A stretch of 33,924 nucleotides of DNA from an uncultured Mollicutes bacterium (GTDB taxonomy: Bacteria > Bacillota_I > Bacilli_A > Acholeplasmatales > Anaeroplasmataceae). The position numbers were made by a program, and so were the translations under genes. The notes under the pieces were generated by a model. That model was not told where the DNA came from and made no database searches. It saw only the letters and a program-made list of their open reading frames with translations. The DNA lies in contig CAMELE010000023.1 of assembly GCA_945923475.1 (NCBI GenBank), forward strand, positions 1-33,924. Reading direction: 5' to 3'. Each line of letters begins with the position of its first letter. Position 1 is the stretch's first letter. Below are positions 1 through 7,866 of the stretch, one piece after another.

Positions 1-29
1 GGTCCGAAGGACATTGAAGTGAGAATCTT

Positions 30-43
30 ATGACTTAAGTCAT
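30..43. promoter_or_regulatory. 14-bp perfect palindrome ahead of the first gene
   Basis: ATGACTTAAGTCAT is its own reverse complement and lies about 20 bases before the first coding frame. It could be an operator for a small regulator. The window edge hides what lies upstream, so its role is a guess. Confidence 0.3.
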
Positions 44-60
44 GAGAGGTTCAAGGAGGA

Positions 61-540
61 GTGTCTAACACAATCTCAAACCCTGTATTAATTAAAACAT
101 TACCAATGGTAACTATAGCTAAATCAACAGTAACATTAAAAAGTTATGGTGATCTTTTTTATGAAATGCCAAGGATTGGCAGGGAAGTGGAAAAGCTTGG
201 TATTGAATGTTCAGTTCCTGATTACTGCTATATTGAGTATTTAGAACAAGGATATCATGAAGAGAATATTAAGGTAAATATATGTCAAGCTATCCAAAAG
301 ACAAAAGCAAAAAGTGATATTATATCATATGAGGATAAGAACGAGCAATTAGCTGCATGTATATATCATAAAGGATCATATGCTAAATTTCCGGAAAGCT
401 ATCAAGCAATCTTAAAGTATATTGAGGATAATAATTATAAGATTTGTGGAAATATTCGTGAGGTTTATATTGATGGTGTATGGAATAAGAATAGTGAGGA
501 TGAGTGGTTAAGTGAAATTGAAATCCCAGTGAAGAAATAA
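61..540 (+). CDS. GyrI-like effector-binding domain protein, start uncertain
   Basis: The 159-residue frame resembles the GyrI-like (SOUL/AraC-E) small-molecule-binding domain, usually found as the C-terminal half of MerR- or AraC-family regulators. Matching traits are an opening beta strand (VLIKTLP), a LKSYGDLFYEMPRIG segment, a YCYIEYLE strand and a late 'HKGSYAKFPESYQAILKYI' segment. No DNA-binding domain is visible, and in-frame stops at 31-33 and 43-45 close off the upstream frame. The start is odd. The GTG at 61 abuts the Shine-Dalgarno AAGGAGGA (53-60) with no usable spacing, and the next in-frame ATG is at 106 inside the domain. It may be a stand-alone ligand-binding protein with an unusual start, or the remnant of a regulator that lost its head. 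Family call fairly sure, start not. Confidence 0.55.
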   Translation: MSNTISNPVLIKTLPMVTIAKSTVTLKSYGDLFYEMPRIGREVEKLGIECSVPDYCYIEYLEQGYHEENIKVNICQAIQKTKAKSDIISYEDKNEQLAACIYHKGSYAKFPESYQAILKYIEDNNYKICGNIREVYIDGVWNKNSEDEWLSEIEIPVKK

Positions 541-566
541 AATAAATAATATTATAAGAATAATAT

Positions 567-600
567 AGCTGAGAGTATTGAAGAGTACCCTCAGCTTTTT
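567..600 (+). terminator. Rho-independent terminator after the GyrI-like gene
   Basis: Arms 567-579 and 584-596 pair over 13 positions, with one mismatch and one G-U, around a GAAG loop. A run of five T follows. The minus-strand permease ends 12 bases to the right, so the hairpin may also serve that gene, with a weaker U-tract in that direction. Confidence 0.75.
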
Positions 601-611
601 AATTACATATT

Positions 612-1925
612 TTAATTTACTAATATAATTCCTAAGTATGCTGCACCAAGAACGAACGGTACAATTATTAAACCATATTTTACAAATGATGCAAAGCTAT
701 AATTAATGTCTTGCTTCTTTAAAATCGACATCCACATTATACCTGCAAGAGCTCCTATTGGAGTAAGGTATGCACCAATATTTGAACCTACAATTGATGC
801 GTATATAGCATGGCTTAAGTAAATTGGATTTGCAGAATTAATAATTGATGAGAAAAATACAGTCATTGGTATATTGTTAATAATATTACAAAAGCCTGTA
901 GATGATATAAGATAAGTTAAAGTTGTTGTATAAGAATTAGAAGATAGATTTTCAAATATGTTTGCAATGCTAGCTATTACACCTTGATATTCAAGAGCTG
1001 TTACAATTGTAAACATTGCAAGTAAAAAAGGAATTAAATTAATTGGTAACCTTTTTAAGCTAAATTCTATTAATCTATCCTTATTAATAATTGTGTGAAT
1101 TAAGATAAATATAAATAATGATGCTGCACAAACTAAAGAAATAATCCACATTTCTAAATTAATGTAATTTGAAATAGTTAGGAGTATAGTTGCAGTTCCT
1201 AAATGAATCAGATTTATAATTACTAATTTTTTATATTTTAATGGTATTTGGGAAATTTCTAAATTAGAAATAGGCTTATTAAGCTCTTTTTTAAATAATA
1301 ATATGATTAATAATAATGATGTAATACCTGCAAATAATGTTGGTATAATCATATGCAAGAAATAATCGAAGAAGCTAATATTAAAACTTAATGATAAATA
1401 AATATTAGTTGGATTACCAATAGATAGTAGCATTGAATAGGTGTTTGCGTTTATAAATTCCATTACAAGATAAGGAATAGGATTAATCTTACTTTTTTTA
1501 GCGAAATAGCAAATGAATGGAGTGAATGTTAGTATTACAATATCGTTTGATGTAAAAATTGTTAATACTGCAACTAAAGCATAGATAATGAAGAATAACT
1601 TCCATTGGTTATTTTTAACAAGGTTAACAGACTTAACTGCAATAAAATTAAAGAATCCTAATTCATCTAGTGTTATTGATAGAAATGAAATTGAAATGAA
1701 TAAAGTTAAAATCTTTAGTGGATTAACTGAACTGTTTGAGGTTAAACTGTCCCATAAATAGGAAAGCGGAACTTTGTTAAAAAGTATTAAAACAAGTGCA
1801 CCTAATAAAGCTATAATCCAAAATGATTGAAAATGAATCTTTTTAACACTTATAATTGGCTTAAATAATACAAATAGTATAAGCGATAAACAAGTTAGTG
1901 CAAAAACAATAATTGTAAATATCAT
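612..1925 (-). CDS. SLC13/ArsB-type anion permease
   Basis: A 437-residue integral membrane protein of about eleven hydrophobic segments, belonging to the ion transporter superfamily that includes ArsB, CitM and SLC13 carriers. Two half-repeat signatures typical of the fold are visible: TSNDIVIL around residues 125-132 and GNPTN at 170-174. A matching C-terminal half has NNIPMTVFFSS and GSNIGAYLTPIGALAG. The substrate (arsenite, citrate, sulfate or other anion) cannot be read from sequence. The frame stays open to 2018, but I place the start at the ATG at 1925. A GTGAGGG ribosome site sits six bases upstream of it, and a good promoter (-10 at 1950-1955) lies inside the longer version. No arsenic genes are adjacent. 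It is the only minus-strand gene of the window. Confidence 0.85.
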   Translation of the reverse strand: MIFTIIVFALTCLSLILFVLFKPIISVKKIHFQSFWIIALLGALVLILFNKVPLSYLWDSLTSNSSVNPLKILTLFISISFLSITLDELGFFNFIAVKSVNLVKNNQWKLFFIIYALVAVLTIFTSNDIVILTFTPFICYFAKKSKINPIPYLVMEFINANTYSMLLSIGNPTNIYLSLSFNISFFDYFLHMIIPTLFAGITSLLLIILLFKKELNKPISNLEISQIPLKYKKLVIINLIHLGTATILLTISNYINLEMWIISLVCAASLFIFILIHTIINKDRLIEFSLKRLPINLIPFLLAMFTIVTALEYQGVIASIANIFENLSSNSYTTTLTYLISSTGFCNIINNIPMTVFFSSIINSANPIYLSHAIYASIVGSNIGAYLTPIGALAGIMWMSILKKQDINYSFASFVKYGLIIVPFVLGAAYLGIILVN

Positions 1926-1949
1926 AATATCCCTCACAAAACACTCATT

Positions 1950-1978
1950 ATTATAATCATTAAGGATGTTTAATTCAA
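1950..1978 (-). promoter_or_regulatory. Sigma-A promoter of the permease gene
   Basis: Read on the minus strand: -35 TTGAAT (1978-1973), 17-base spacer, -10 TATAAT (1955-1950). Transcription would begin near 1943, giving a short leader with the ribosome site and confirming the start at 1925. Confidence 0.65.
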
Positions 1979-2020
1979 GATAATAATTAAAATTATTATA
2001 GGATAGAAAAATGTTCAATA

Positions 2021-2032
2021 TTTCGAACGAAA
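2021..2032. promoter_or_regulatory. Short inverted repeat in the divergent intergenic region
   Basis: TTTCG-AA-CGAAA lies between the permease and kdgA promoters. It is a possible operator, for example for the IclR protein of the operon. Only five bases per arm, so it is weak evidence. Confidence 0.25.
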
Positions 2033-2057
2033 AAATAGAAAAAACGAGTGTTAATAA

Positions 2058-2087
2058 TTGACAAATTAGAATGTAAAATTATATAAT
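2058..2087 (+). promoter_or_regulatory. Sigma-A promoter of the uronate catabolic operon
   Basis: -35 TTGACA (2058-2063), 18-base spacer, -10 TATAAT (2082-2087), about 45 bases before kdgA. Both hexamers are consensus. No other strong promoter was seen before the terminator at 7824, so all seven genes are probably transcribed from here. Confidence 0.75.
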
Positions 2088-2131
2088 AAAAATGATGTAG
2101 TAAATATATATCAGAAAGAGGAATTTTTAAA

Positions 2132-2788
2132 ATGAAAAAGTTTGATATTTTAAATCAAATCTCTAATACTGGTGTTGTAGCCGTAGTTAGAGGAAATAGT
2201 GCTGAACAAGCTATCAAGATTTCTGATGCTTGTATCGAAGGTGGGGTTACAAATATTGAATTAACTTACACAGTTCCAGGAGCACGTAAAATCATTGAAT
2301 CTTTAGTAGAAAAATACCAAGGAAACAAGAATGTAGTTATCGGTGCTGGTTCAGTATTAGACGCTGAAACTTGTAAGGGTGCTATTGAAGCTGGTGCTCA
2401 ATTCATCGTTGCACCATCATTCAATCCTGAAGTTGCTTTCTGCTGCAATAGATATCAAGTTCCATATGTACCAGGAACTCAAACAGTTAAGGAAGTTGTA
2501 ACAGCTATGGAATATGGTTCAGATGTTATCAAGGTATTCCCTGGAGATATTTTAGGACCTAGATTTGTTAAGGACGTAAAGGGACCACTTCCTTATGCTA
2601 ACTTAATGCCAAGTGGTGGTGTTGATTTAGATAATATTGCTGACTGGGTTAAGGCTGGTGTAGTTGCTGTATCTGCTGGTTCATCTTTAACAGCTGGTGC
2701 TAAGAAGGGTGACTATGCTTTAGTAACTGAAACAGCTAAGAAGTTTGTTGCTGAATTCAACAGAGCTAAGGCTGAATTAAAGAAGTAA
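2132..2788 (+). CDS. kdgA: KDPG/KHG aldolase
   Basis: Class I aldolase that splits 2-keto-3-deoxy-6-phosphogluconate into pyruvate and glyceraldehyde-3-phosphate, the last step of uronate breakdown here. The 218-residue single TIM barrel has the normal length for Eda/KdgA. Visible active-site elements are VVRG at 18-21, Glu43 in the NIELTYT strand, the GAGSVLDAET loop at 71-80, and the Schiff-base lysine K134 in VIKVFPGD. SGGVDLDN near residue 172 is the phosphate-binding loop. It is the first gene of the kdg/kdu operon, with an AGAGG ribosome site. Codon choice is biased to highly used codons (GGT, GCT, AAG), hinting at high expression. Confidence 0.95.
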   Translation: MKKFDILNQISNTGVVAVVRGNSAEQAIKISDACIEGGVTNIELTYTVPGARKIIESLVEKYQGNKNVVIGAGSVLDAETCKGAIEAGAQFIVAPSFNPEVAFCCNRYQVPYVPGTQTVKEVVTAMEYGSDVIKVFPGDILGPRFVKDVKGPLPYANLMPSGGVDLDNIADWVKAGVVAVSAGSSLTAGAKKGDYALVTETAKKFVAEFNRAKAELKK

Positions 2789-2811
2789 TTCTTCAATATT
2801 GGAGGGCTTAT

Positions 2812-3840
2812 ATGGCCAAGAAGGAAAAAATTATCACTTTTGGTGAGATAATGCTAAGATTATCAACTCCAGACCATCAAACAATTAATCAAACTCATTC
2901 TTATATTGCAAATTATGGTGGTGGAGAGGCTAACGTTGCCGTTGCTTTATCTCATATGGGACATAATACATATTTTATGTCCAAGCTTCCACCTAACCAA
3001 TTAGGTGATGGAGCAATTGCTCACTTGATGGAGCATGGAGTGCATACTGATTATATTGTTCGAGGTTCTACAATTTTAGGTATATACTTTTTGGAGACAG
3101 GCTTTGGTGGTCGTCCTAGTAAGGTAATATATAATCGTAAGCATAGTGCAATCACAAGAATTGAACTTTCTGAGTTTGATTTTGATGAGGTTTTCCAGGA
3201 TGCTACTTGGTTCCATGTTTCTGGAATTAGTTTAGCATTAAATGAACGTGTTGCTAAATTTGCAGTAGCTGCTGCAAAATATTGCCACGAGCATGGAGTT
3301 AAGGTTTCTTTTGACTTTAACTATCGTGCTAAATTATGGACAATTGATGAAGCACGTCCTTGGTATAAGGAAATAATGCCATATGTAGATGTTGTATTTG
3401 CTTCATTCTATGATTGCAATACAATTCTAGAAATACCTCTTGATGAGGGTCTTGAAAATGCTACAATGCATGAAAAGAGACTAAATGTATTCCCTAAGAT
3501 GATTGAAAAGTACAAGTTATCGTATGTATTTGGAACTGATCGTGTTGTTTACAGTGCTACTGATAACTCACTTGCTGGTTATTTCTATACGAAGGATAGC
3601 TTTGAGATTACAAATCCAATTCGTTTTATGATATATGATAGAATTGGTGGAGGAGATGCATTTGCATCTGGAGTAATTCATGGATTATTAAAGGATTTTA
3701 GTGATCCCCACTATGCTGTTGCGTATGGATTAAACACATCAGTATTAAAACATACAATTTATGGAGATGCCTGTGTATTATCGTGTGATGATATAGAGCA
3801 ATTTATGGCATCAAATGGTACTGCTGAGGTACAGAGGTAA
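2812..3840 (+). CDS. PfkB-family sugar kinase, divergent KdgK paralogue
   Basis: Ribokinase-fold carbohydrate kinase of 342 residues. The N-terminal substrate-binding GGGEANVAV (36-44) and the C-terminal DRIGGGDAF (276-284) are present, with the catalytic-base aspartate at D282. It aligns along its length with the kdgK product two genes on, sharing GEIMLRLSTP, SKLP, RPS.V.Y.R.HSAI, WFH.SGI, LKHTI.GD and even the terminal VQR. The segment that reads GNEEDAELCLG in KdgK is here ASFYDCNTILE, so the acidic residues there are lost. Substrate range or regulation may therefore differ: a related keto-deoxy sugar acid, or an inactive partner. The gene follows kdgA by 23 bases with a GGAGGG ribosome site. 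Sugar kinase is sure, exact substrate is not. Confidence 0.85.
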   Translation: MAKKEKIITFGEIMLRLSTPDHQTINQTHSYIANYGGGEANVAVALSHMGHNTYFMSKLPPNQLGDGAIAHLMEHGVHTDYIVRGSTILGIYFLETGFGGRPSKVIYNRKHSAITRIELSEFDFDEVFQDATWFHVSGISLALNERVAKFAVAAAKYCHEHGVKVSFDFNYRAKLWTIDEARPWYKEIMPYVDVVFASFYDCNTILEIPLDEGLENATMHEKRLNVFPKMIEKYKLSYVFGTDRVVYSATDNSLAGYFYTKDSFEITNPIRFMIYDRIGGGDAFASGVIHGLLKDFSDPHYAVAYGLNTSVLKHTIYGDACVLSCDDIEQFMASNGTAEVQR

Positions 3841-3844
3841 TTAT

Positions 3845-4303
3845 ATGATATTAGGAAAATTAAAATATATTGGAAGATATAAAGGAATATCAAAAAACAT
3901 TGATACAGCTATTGATTATATTTTAAACAATGATTTAATGGCTTTACCAAAAGGAAAAACTATTATTGATGGCGATAATGTATGGGTTAACCGCGATACA
4001 TATGTTGCTAAACCACTTGAGGATTGTTTCTTTGAAAACCATGATAAATATATGGATCTTCAAGTAGTACTTAAAGGACAAGAATATTTTGCATATACAG
4101 ATATTTCAAATCCTACATTAAAGGTTACAACACCATATAACACTGAAAAAGATGTTACTAAGTATAGTGCTGAGCAAGGAGTATTCTTCATTCTTGAAGA
4201 AGGCTTTGCATTAGTATATCCTGAAGATATTCATCTTGCTAAGTGCGATGTAAATGGTGGCACTGTAGAAAAGTGCGTATTTAAAATTAAAATTGAAGAT
4301 TAA
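3845..4303 (+). CDS. YhcH/YjgK/YiaL family protein
   Basis: A 152-residue cupin-fold protein of the YhcH/YjgK/YiaL family (DUF386; EbgC and NanQ-like). These metal-binding proteins sit in sialate, uronate and other sugar-acid operons and are thought to act as anomerases or accessory enzymes. Supporting features are the FENHDKYMDLQVVLKGQE segment, with a conserved histidine and metal-ligand glutamine, and FALVYPEDIHLAKC near the end with the second histidine. The frame is open from 3815. I start at ATG 3845 because it follows the kinase stop by four bases, has an AGAGG site 7 bases upstream, and gives the family's usual MILGKL opening. It lies between the two kinase paralogues. Confidence 0.9.
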   Translation: MILGKLKYIGRYKGISKNIDTAIDYILNNDLMALPKGKTIIDGDNVWVNRDTYVAKPLEDCFFENHDKYMDLQVVLKGQEYFAYTDISNPTLKVTTPYNTEKDVTKYSAEQGVFFILEEGFALVYPEDIHLAKCDVNGGTVEKCVFKIKIED

Positions 4304-4324
4304 TTAAAAAATAAGGAGATTAAA

Positions 4325-5368
4325 ATGAAAAATTTAAAATTCAATTCTAACAAAGTAGTTACAATGGGAGAAATCATGCTTCGTCTATCAACTCCTGCTA
4401 ACACTCGTTTTGTACAAGCAAATCAATTTGACATTATTTTTGGTGGAGGAGAAGCTAACGTTGCTGTTTCATGTGCAAACTATGGTCTTGAAGCTGCATT
4501 CGTTTCAAAACTTCCTGACAATCCTATTGGTCAAGCTGCACTAAATTCATTACGTCGTTATGGTGTTGATACAAAGTACATTGCTCGTGGTGGAGACAGA
4601 GTTGGTATCTACTATTCTGAGACTGGTGCTTCAATGAGACCATCTGTAGTAGTTTATGACCGTGCTCATTCAGCAATCGCAGAAGCTACACCTTCTGATT
4701 TCGATTTTGATGCAATTTTCAAGGATGCAGGTTGGTTCCACTGGTCTGGAATTACACCAGCTATTTCTGATGCTTCAGCATTATGTCTAGAGCAAGCTTT
4801 AATTGCTGCTAAGAAGTATGGTGTAGTAGTATCTGTAGACCTTAACTTCCGTAAGAAGCTTTGGACTTCAGAGAAGGCTATTTCAGTTATGAAGCCATTA
4901 ATGAAGTATGTTGATGTATGTATCGGAAATGAAGAGGATGCTGAGCTTTGCTTAGGATTCAAGCCAGAAGCTGACGTTGAAGGTGGAAACACTGATGCAT
5001 CAGGATATCATACTATTTTCAAGCAAATGGCAAAAGAATTTGGATTTAAGTATGTTGTTTCAACATTACGTGAATCATTCTCAGCTACTCACAATGGTTG
5101 GAAGGCATTAATCTTCGATGGTGAAGAATTCTATGAGTCTAAGCGTTATGAAATCAACCCAATCATCGACCGTGTTGGTGGTGGAGATTCATTCTCTGGT
5201 GGATTAATCTACGGATTAATGACTAAGAAAACTCAAGGAGAGGCTCTTGAATTTGCTGTTGCTGCATCTGCATTAAAGCACACTATTAATGGAGACTACA
5301 ACTTAGTTTCTGTTAAGGAAGTTGAATCTTTAGCAGGTGGAAATGCTAACGGACGTGTTCAACGTTAA
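4325..5368 (+). CDS. kdgK: 2-keto-3-deoxygluconate kinase
   Basis: PfkB-family kinase of 347 residues that phosphorylates KDG to KDPG with ATP, feeding KdgA. Motifs: GGGEANVAV at 40-48, VDLNFRKKLW at 171-180, GNEEDAELCLG at 201-211 and IDRVGGGDSF at 281-290, with the catalytic Asp288. These are the standard KdgK features, unlike the upstream paralogue, so this copy is taken as the true KDG kinase. The ribosome site AAGGAG precedes the ATG by eight bases. The gene uses frequent codons like those of kdgA and kduD. It is followed after six bases by the IclR regulator. Confidence 0.93.
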   Translation: MKNLKFNSNKVVTMGEIMLRLSTPANTRFVQANQFDIIFGGGEANVAVSCANYGLEAAFVSKLPDNPIGQAALNSLRRYGVDTKYIARGGDRVGIYYSETGASMRPSVVVYDRAHSAIAEATPSDFDFDAIFKDAGWFHWSGITPAISDASALCLEQALIAAKKYGVVVSVDLNFRKKLWTSEKAISVMKPLMKYVDVCIGNEEDAELCLGFKPEADVEGGNTDASGYHTIFKQMAKEFGFKYVVSTLRESFSATHNGWKALIFDGEEFYESKRYEINPIIDRVGGGDSFSGGLIYGLMTKKTQGEALEFAVAASALKHTINGDYNLVSVKEVESLAGGNANGRVQR

Positions 5369-5374
5369 TTTGCT

Positions 5375-6121
5375 ATGAATGACAACAAGTCAGTTGATAA
5401 AATATTAAGGATTTTAGAACTTATTTCTAAAAACCCCAATGGATTAACATTATCCCAAATTAGTAGGGAGTTAAATATTCCTAAATCAACTGCCTTTGAT
5501 TTCCTTCAAGCTTTATATAAGGCTGATGCTGTGTATTACAAGGACGAGATATCTAAAAGATATGTTATCGGTTCTAAAATATATGCAATTGGCCAAGCCT
5601 ATCAGAAGAATTCATCATTAATAACAGTATGTAAACCTATTGTTAGAAATATTGGTAATAAATATGGTAATTTACTAATTATTACTAAGCGTGTTGATAA
5701 TAATATTGTTTATGTTCATAAATATGAAAATGATGAAAGTAAGAATGCTACCTTCGAGATAGGAGGTAGCATTTCTTTTCTTCATTCAAATTCAATTGGA
5801 AAATGTTATTTAGCATTTGATAAGTATTTTCAAAATTATAAAATACCTGAATTTGAATTAGTAACGCCTTATACAGTTATTCGTCAAGAAGAGCTTGAAG
5901 GTCAAATAGAGGTTGCTAGGCAAAAGGGATATTCTGAAGACTATAAAGAAGAGGATGTAAATTATAAATCTTTAAGCTTTCCAATTTATAACTTTGAATC
6001 ACGATGTTGTGGGGCATTAACTTATAAAGCTCCTTGTGATTTCGAGTTTACAGATGAGCTTAAGGATGATCTTTTAAAAGCTTCAACGACTATATCTAAT
6101 AAATTAGGATATAAAAAATAA
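5375..6121 (+). CDS. IclR-family transcriptional regulator (KdgR-like)
   Basis: 248 residues with the IclR layout. The N-terminal winged helix-turn-helix (about residues 5-65) carries LTLSQISRELNIPKSTAFDFLQAL. The C-terminal effector domain (about 75-245) carries the family's G.I.FLHSNSIGKCYLAF segment and the closing ISNKLGY helix. In enterobacteria and clostridia, IclR-type KdgR controls the same kdu/kdg genes with KDG as ligand, so autoregulation of this operon is likely by context. The ATG lies six bases past the kdgK stop with no clear Shine-Dalgarno, which suggests reinitiation from kdgK and a low yield. A terminator-like hairpin lies inside the gene (5744-5783). Confidence 0.88.
   Translation: MNDNKSVDKILRILELISKNPNGLTLSQISRELNIPKSTAFDFLQALYKADAVYYKDEISKRYVIGSKIYAIGQAYQKNSSLITVCKPIVRNIGNKYGNLLIITKRVDNNIVYVHKYENDESKNATFEIGGSISFLHSNSIGKCYLAFDKYFQNYKIPEFELVTPYTVIRQEELEGQIEVARQKGYSEDYKEEDVNYKSLSFPIYNFESRCCGALTYKAPCDFEFTDELKDDLLKASTTISNKLGYKK
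5744..5783 (+). terminator. Terminator-like hairpin inside the IclR gene
   Basis: Arms AATGCTACC (5744-5752) and GGTAGCATT (5765-5773) are perfect complements around a 12-base loop. The T-rich TTTCTTTTCTTC follows. It has the form of an intrinsic terminator within coding sequence, so it could reduce transcription of the downstream kduI and kduD. Function unproven. Confidence 0.35.
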
Positions 6122-6137
6122 TAGGAGGTAAATTAAT

Positions 6138-6974
6138 ATGAAAATGGAAGTTCGTTATGCAAATCATCCAGAGGATTCTAAGCATTATACAACTGAAGAT
6201 TTAAGAAGACATTATTTAAAGACAGATGTTTTCGTAGCTGATGAAATATCATTAGTTTATTCTCATCAAGATCGTATTATTTCTGGTGGTGTTCTACCAG
6301 TTAAGAAAGCTTTAAAGCTTGAAACTTGTGATGAATTACGTGCTAATTATTTCCTAGAGCGTCGTGAACTTGGTATCATTAATATTGGTGGTGCCGGTGT
6401 AATTACGCTTGATGGTGTTAAATATAATGTTAAGAGCAAAGATGGTATGTATGTAGGAATGGGAACTAAGGAGGTTGTATTTGAGTCTGTAGATTCAAAA
6501 AATCCAGCTAAGTTCTATATTTCATCATGCCCAGCTCATACAACATATCCGACATATTATATTGATTTTGATAAAGCTAACCACCGTCCATGTGGAGAAG
6601 CTAAGACACTTAATAAACGTGTTATTAATCAATATATTCACCCAGATGTATGTAAATCATGCCAACTTGCAATGGGTATGACAGAACTTGCAGAAGGTTC
6701 TGGATGGAATACAATGCCATGTCACACTCATGAGCGTCGTATGGAAGTATATTTCTATTTCAATATTCCAGATGACAATGTAGTATTCCACATGATGGGA
6801 ACAAAGGATGAAACTAGACACATTGTTATGAAAAACGATGAGCTTGTAATTTCACCTAGCTGGTCAATTCACTCAGGAATTGGTACATCAAATTATTCAT
6901 TCATTTGGGCTATGTGTGGTGAAAACCAAGAGTTCGATGATATGGATAACATCAAAACAACAGATTTAAAATAA
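6138..6974 (+). CDS. kduI: 5-keto-4-deoxyuronate isomerase
   Basis: Isomerises 5-dehydro-4-deoxy-D-glucuronate, released from unsaturated uronides, to 2,5-diketo-3-deoxygluconate. The protein has 278 residues, the same as the E. coli enzyme, and the cupin-type zinc ligands fall at the E. coli positions: His196, His198, Glu203 and His245. The surrounding motif MPCHTHERRMEVYFYF is diagnostic. It is preceded by TAGGAGGTAAATTAATATG, a strong ribosome site, 16 bases after the IclR gene. With kduD it shows that the operon handles polyuronate or glycosaminoglycan lyase products rather than simple galacturonate. Confidence 0.97.
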   Translation: MKMEVRYANHPEDSKHYTTEDLRRHYLKTDVFVADEISLVYSHQDRIISGGVLPVKKALKLETCDELRANYFLERRELGIINIGGAGVITLDGVKYNVKSKDGMYVGMGTKEVVFESVDSKNPAKFYISSCPAHTTYPTYYIDFDKANHRPCGEAKTLNKRVINQYIHPDVCKSCQLAMGMTELAEGSGWNTMPCHTHERRMEVYFYFNIPDDNVVFHMMGTKDETRHIVMKNDELVISPSWSIHSGIGTSNYSFIWAMCGENQEFDDMDNIKTTDLK

Positions 6975-6997
6975 TAAAAATTTAGGAGGAAAATAAA

Positions 6998-7801
6998 ATG
7001 ACAGATTTAAATAGCTTTTCATTAAAGGGTAAAGTTGCATTAGTTACTGGTGCATCTTATGGAATCGGCTTTGCAATTGCTTCTGCATATGCTAATGCTG
7101 GTGCAACAATCGTATTTAACGATATTAATCAAGAATTAGTAGATAAAGGACTTGCAGCTTACAAGGAAATTGGAGTTAAGGCTCATGGATATGTTTGTGA
7201 TGTAACAAATGAAGATGCAGTTAATGAATTAGTAGCTAAGGTAGAAAAAGAAGTAGGAGTTATTGATATTCTTGTTAATAATGCTGGTATCATTAAGCGT
7301 ATTCCTATGTGTGAAATGTCTGCAGCTGACTTCAGAAAGGTAATTGATATCGACTTAAATGGTCCATTCATTATGGCTAAGGCTGTAATTCCTTCAATGA
7401 TTAAGAAGGGACACGGAAAGATTATTAACATCTGCTCAATGATGTCTGAACTTGGACGTGAAACAGTTTCAGCTTATGCAGCTGCTAAGGGTGGATTAAA
7501 GATGCTTACTAAGAATATTGCATCAGAATATGGTGAGTACAATATTCAATGTAATGGTATCGGACCTGGATACATCGCAACTCCTCAAACTGCTCCACTT
7601 AGAGAAGTTCAACCAGATGGTTCTCGTCATCCATTTGATCAATTTATTATTGCTAAGACTCCAGCAGCTCGTTGGGGTACTCCAGAAGATTTACAAGGTC
7701 CAGCTATTTTCTTAGCATCTGACGCTTCTAACTTTGTAAACGGACATGTATTATATGTTGATGGTGGTATTTTAGCATATATCGGTAAACAACCTAAGTA
7801 A
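6998..7801 (+). CDS. kduD: KduD-type short-chain dehydrogenase
   Basis: Classical SDR of 267 residues, expected to reduce 2,5-diketo-3-deoxygluconate to KDG with NAD(P)H. Cofactor motif TGASYGIG at 17-24, NNAG at 94-97, catalytic triad Ser147-Tyr160-Lys164. The C-terminal part (RHPFDQFIIAKTPAARWG ... GGILAYIGKQP) closely resembles the Gram-positive enzymes annotated as gluconate 5-dehydrogenase. Some of these are known to act as the KduD/DhuD step in streptococcal hyaluronan use. Position next to kduI supports the KduD role, but a gluconate 5-dehydrogenase activity cannot be excluded. AGGAGG ribosome site; last gene of the operon, with a terminator 23 bases downstream. Confidence 0.88.
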   Translation: MTDLNSFSLKGKVALVTGASYGIGFAIASAYANAGATIVFNDINQELVDKGLAAYKEIGVKAHGYVCDVTNEDAVNELVAKVEKEVGVIDILVNNAGIIKRIPMCEMSAADFRKVIDIDLNGPFIMAKAVIPSMIKKGHGKIINICSMMSELGRETVSAYAAAKGGLKMLTKNIASEYGEYNIQCNGIGPGYIATPQTAPLREVQPDGSRHPFDQFIIAKTPAARWGTPEDLQGPAIFLASDASNFVNGHVLYVDGGILAYIGKQPK

Positions 7802-7823
7802 TATTAATAAGTACTAAAAAATG

Positions 7824-7860
7824 CTTCTTAAGGATTATTCTTTAAGAAGTTTTTTATTTT
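7824..7860 (+). terminator. Terminator of the uronate operon
   Basis: Stem CTTCTTAAGG/CTTTAAGAAG (7824-7833 with 7840-7849, one G-U) and a six-base loop, followed by TTTTTTATTTT. Confidence 0.88.
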
Positions 7861-7866
7861 TATGTA

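Noticed and set aside
1926-2018. 31-residue N-terminal extension of the permease
   Set aside because: The extension contains the -35 and -10 boxes of the gene, is not hydrophobic like a first transmembrane helix, and the ATG at 1925 has a good ribosome site.
4666-4992. Open frame of 108 codons on the minus strand inside kdgK
   Set aside because: It is opposite a well-conserved kinase, has no ribosome site, and its composition (Ser/Thr/Pro-rich) is that of an antisense shadow. Similar frames opposite fabK, ssb, sigE, jetC and ileS were rejected for the same reason.
6998-7801. Second fabG
   Set aside because: Although it is an SDR close to the fab operon, it is separated from it by a terminator. 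It follows kduI, and its C-terminus is of the gluconate-5-dehydrogenase/KduD type.
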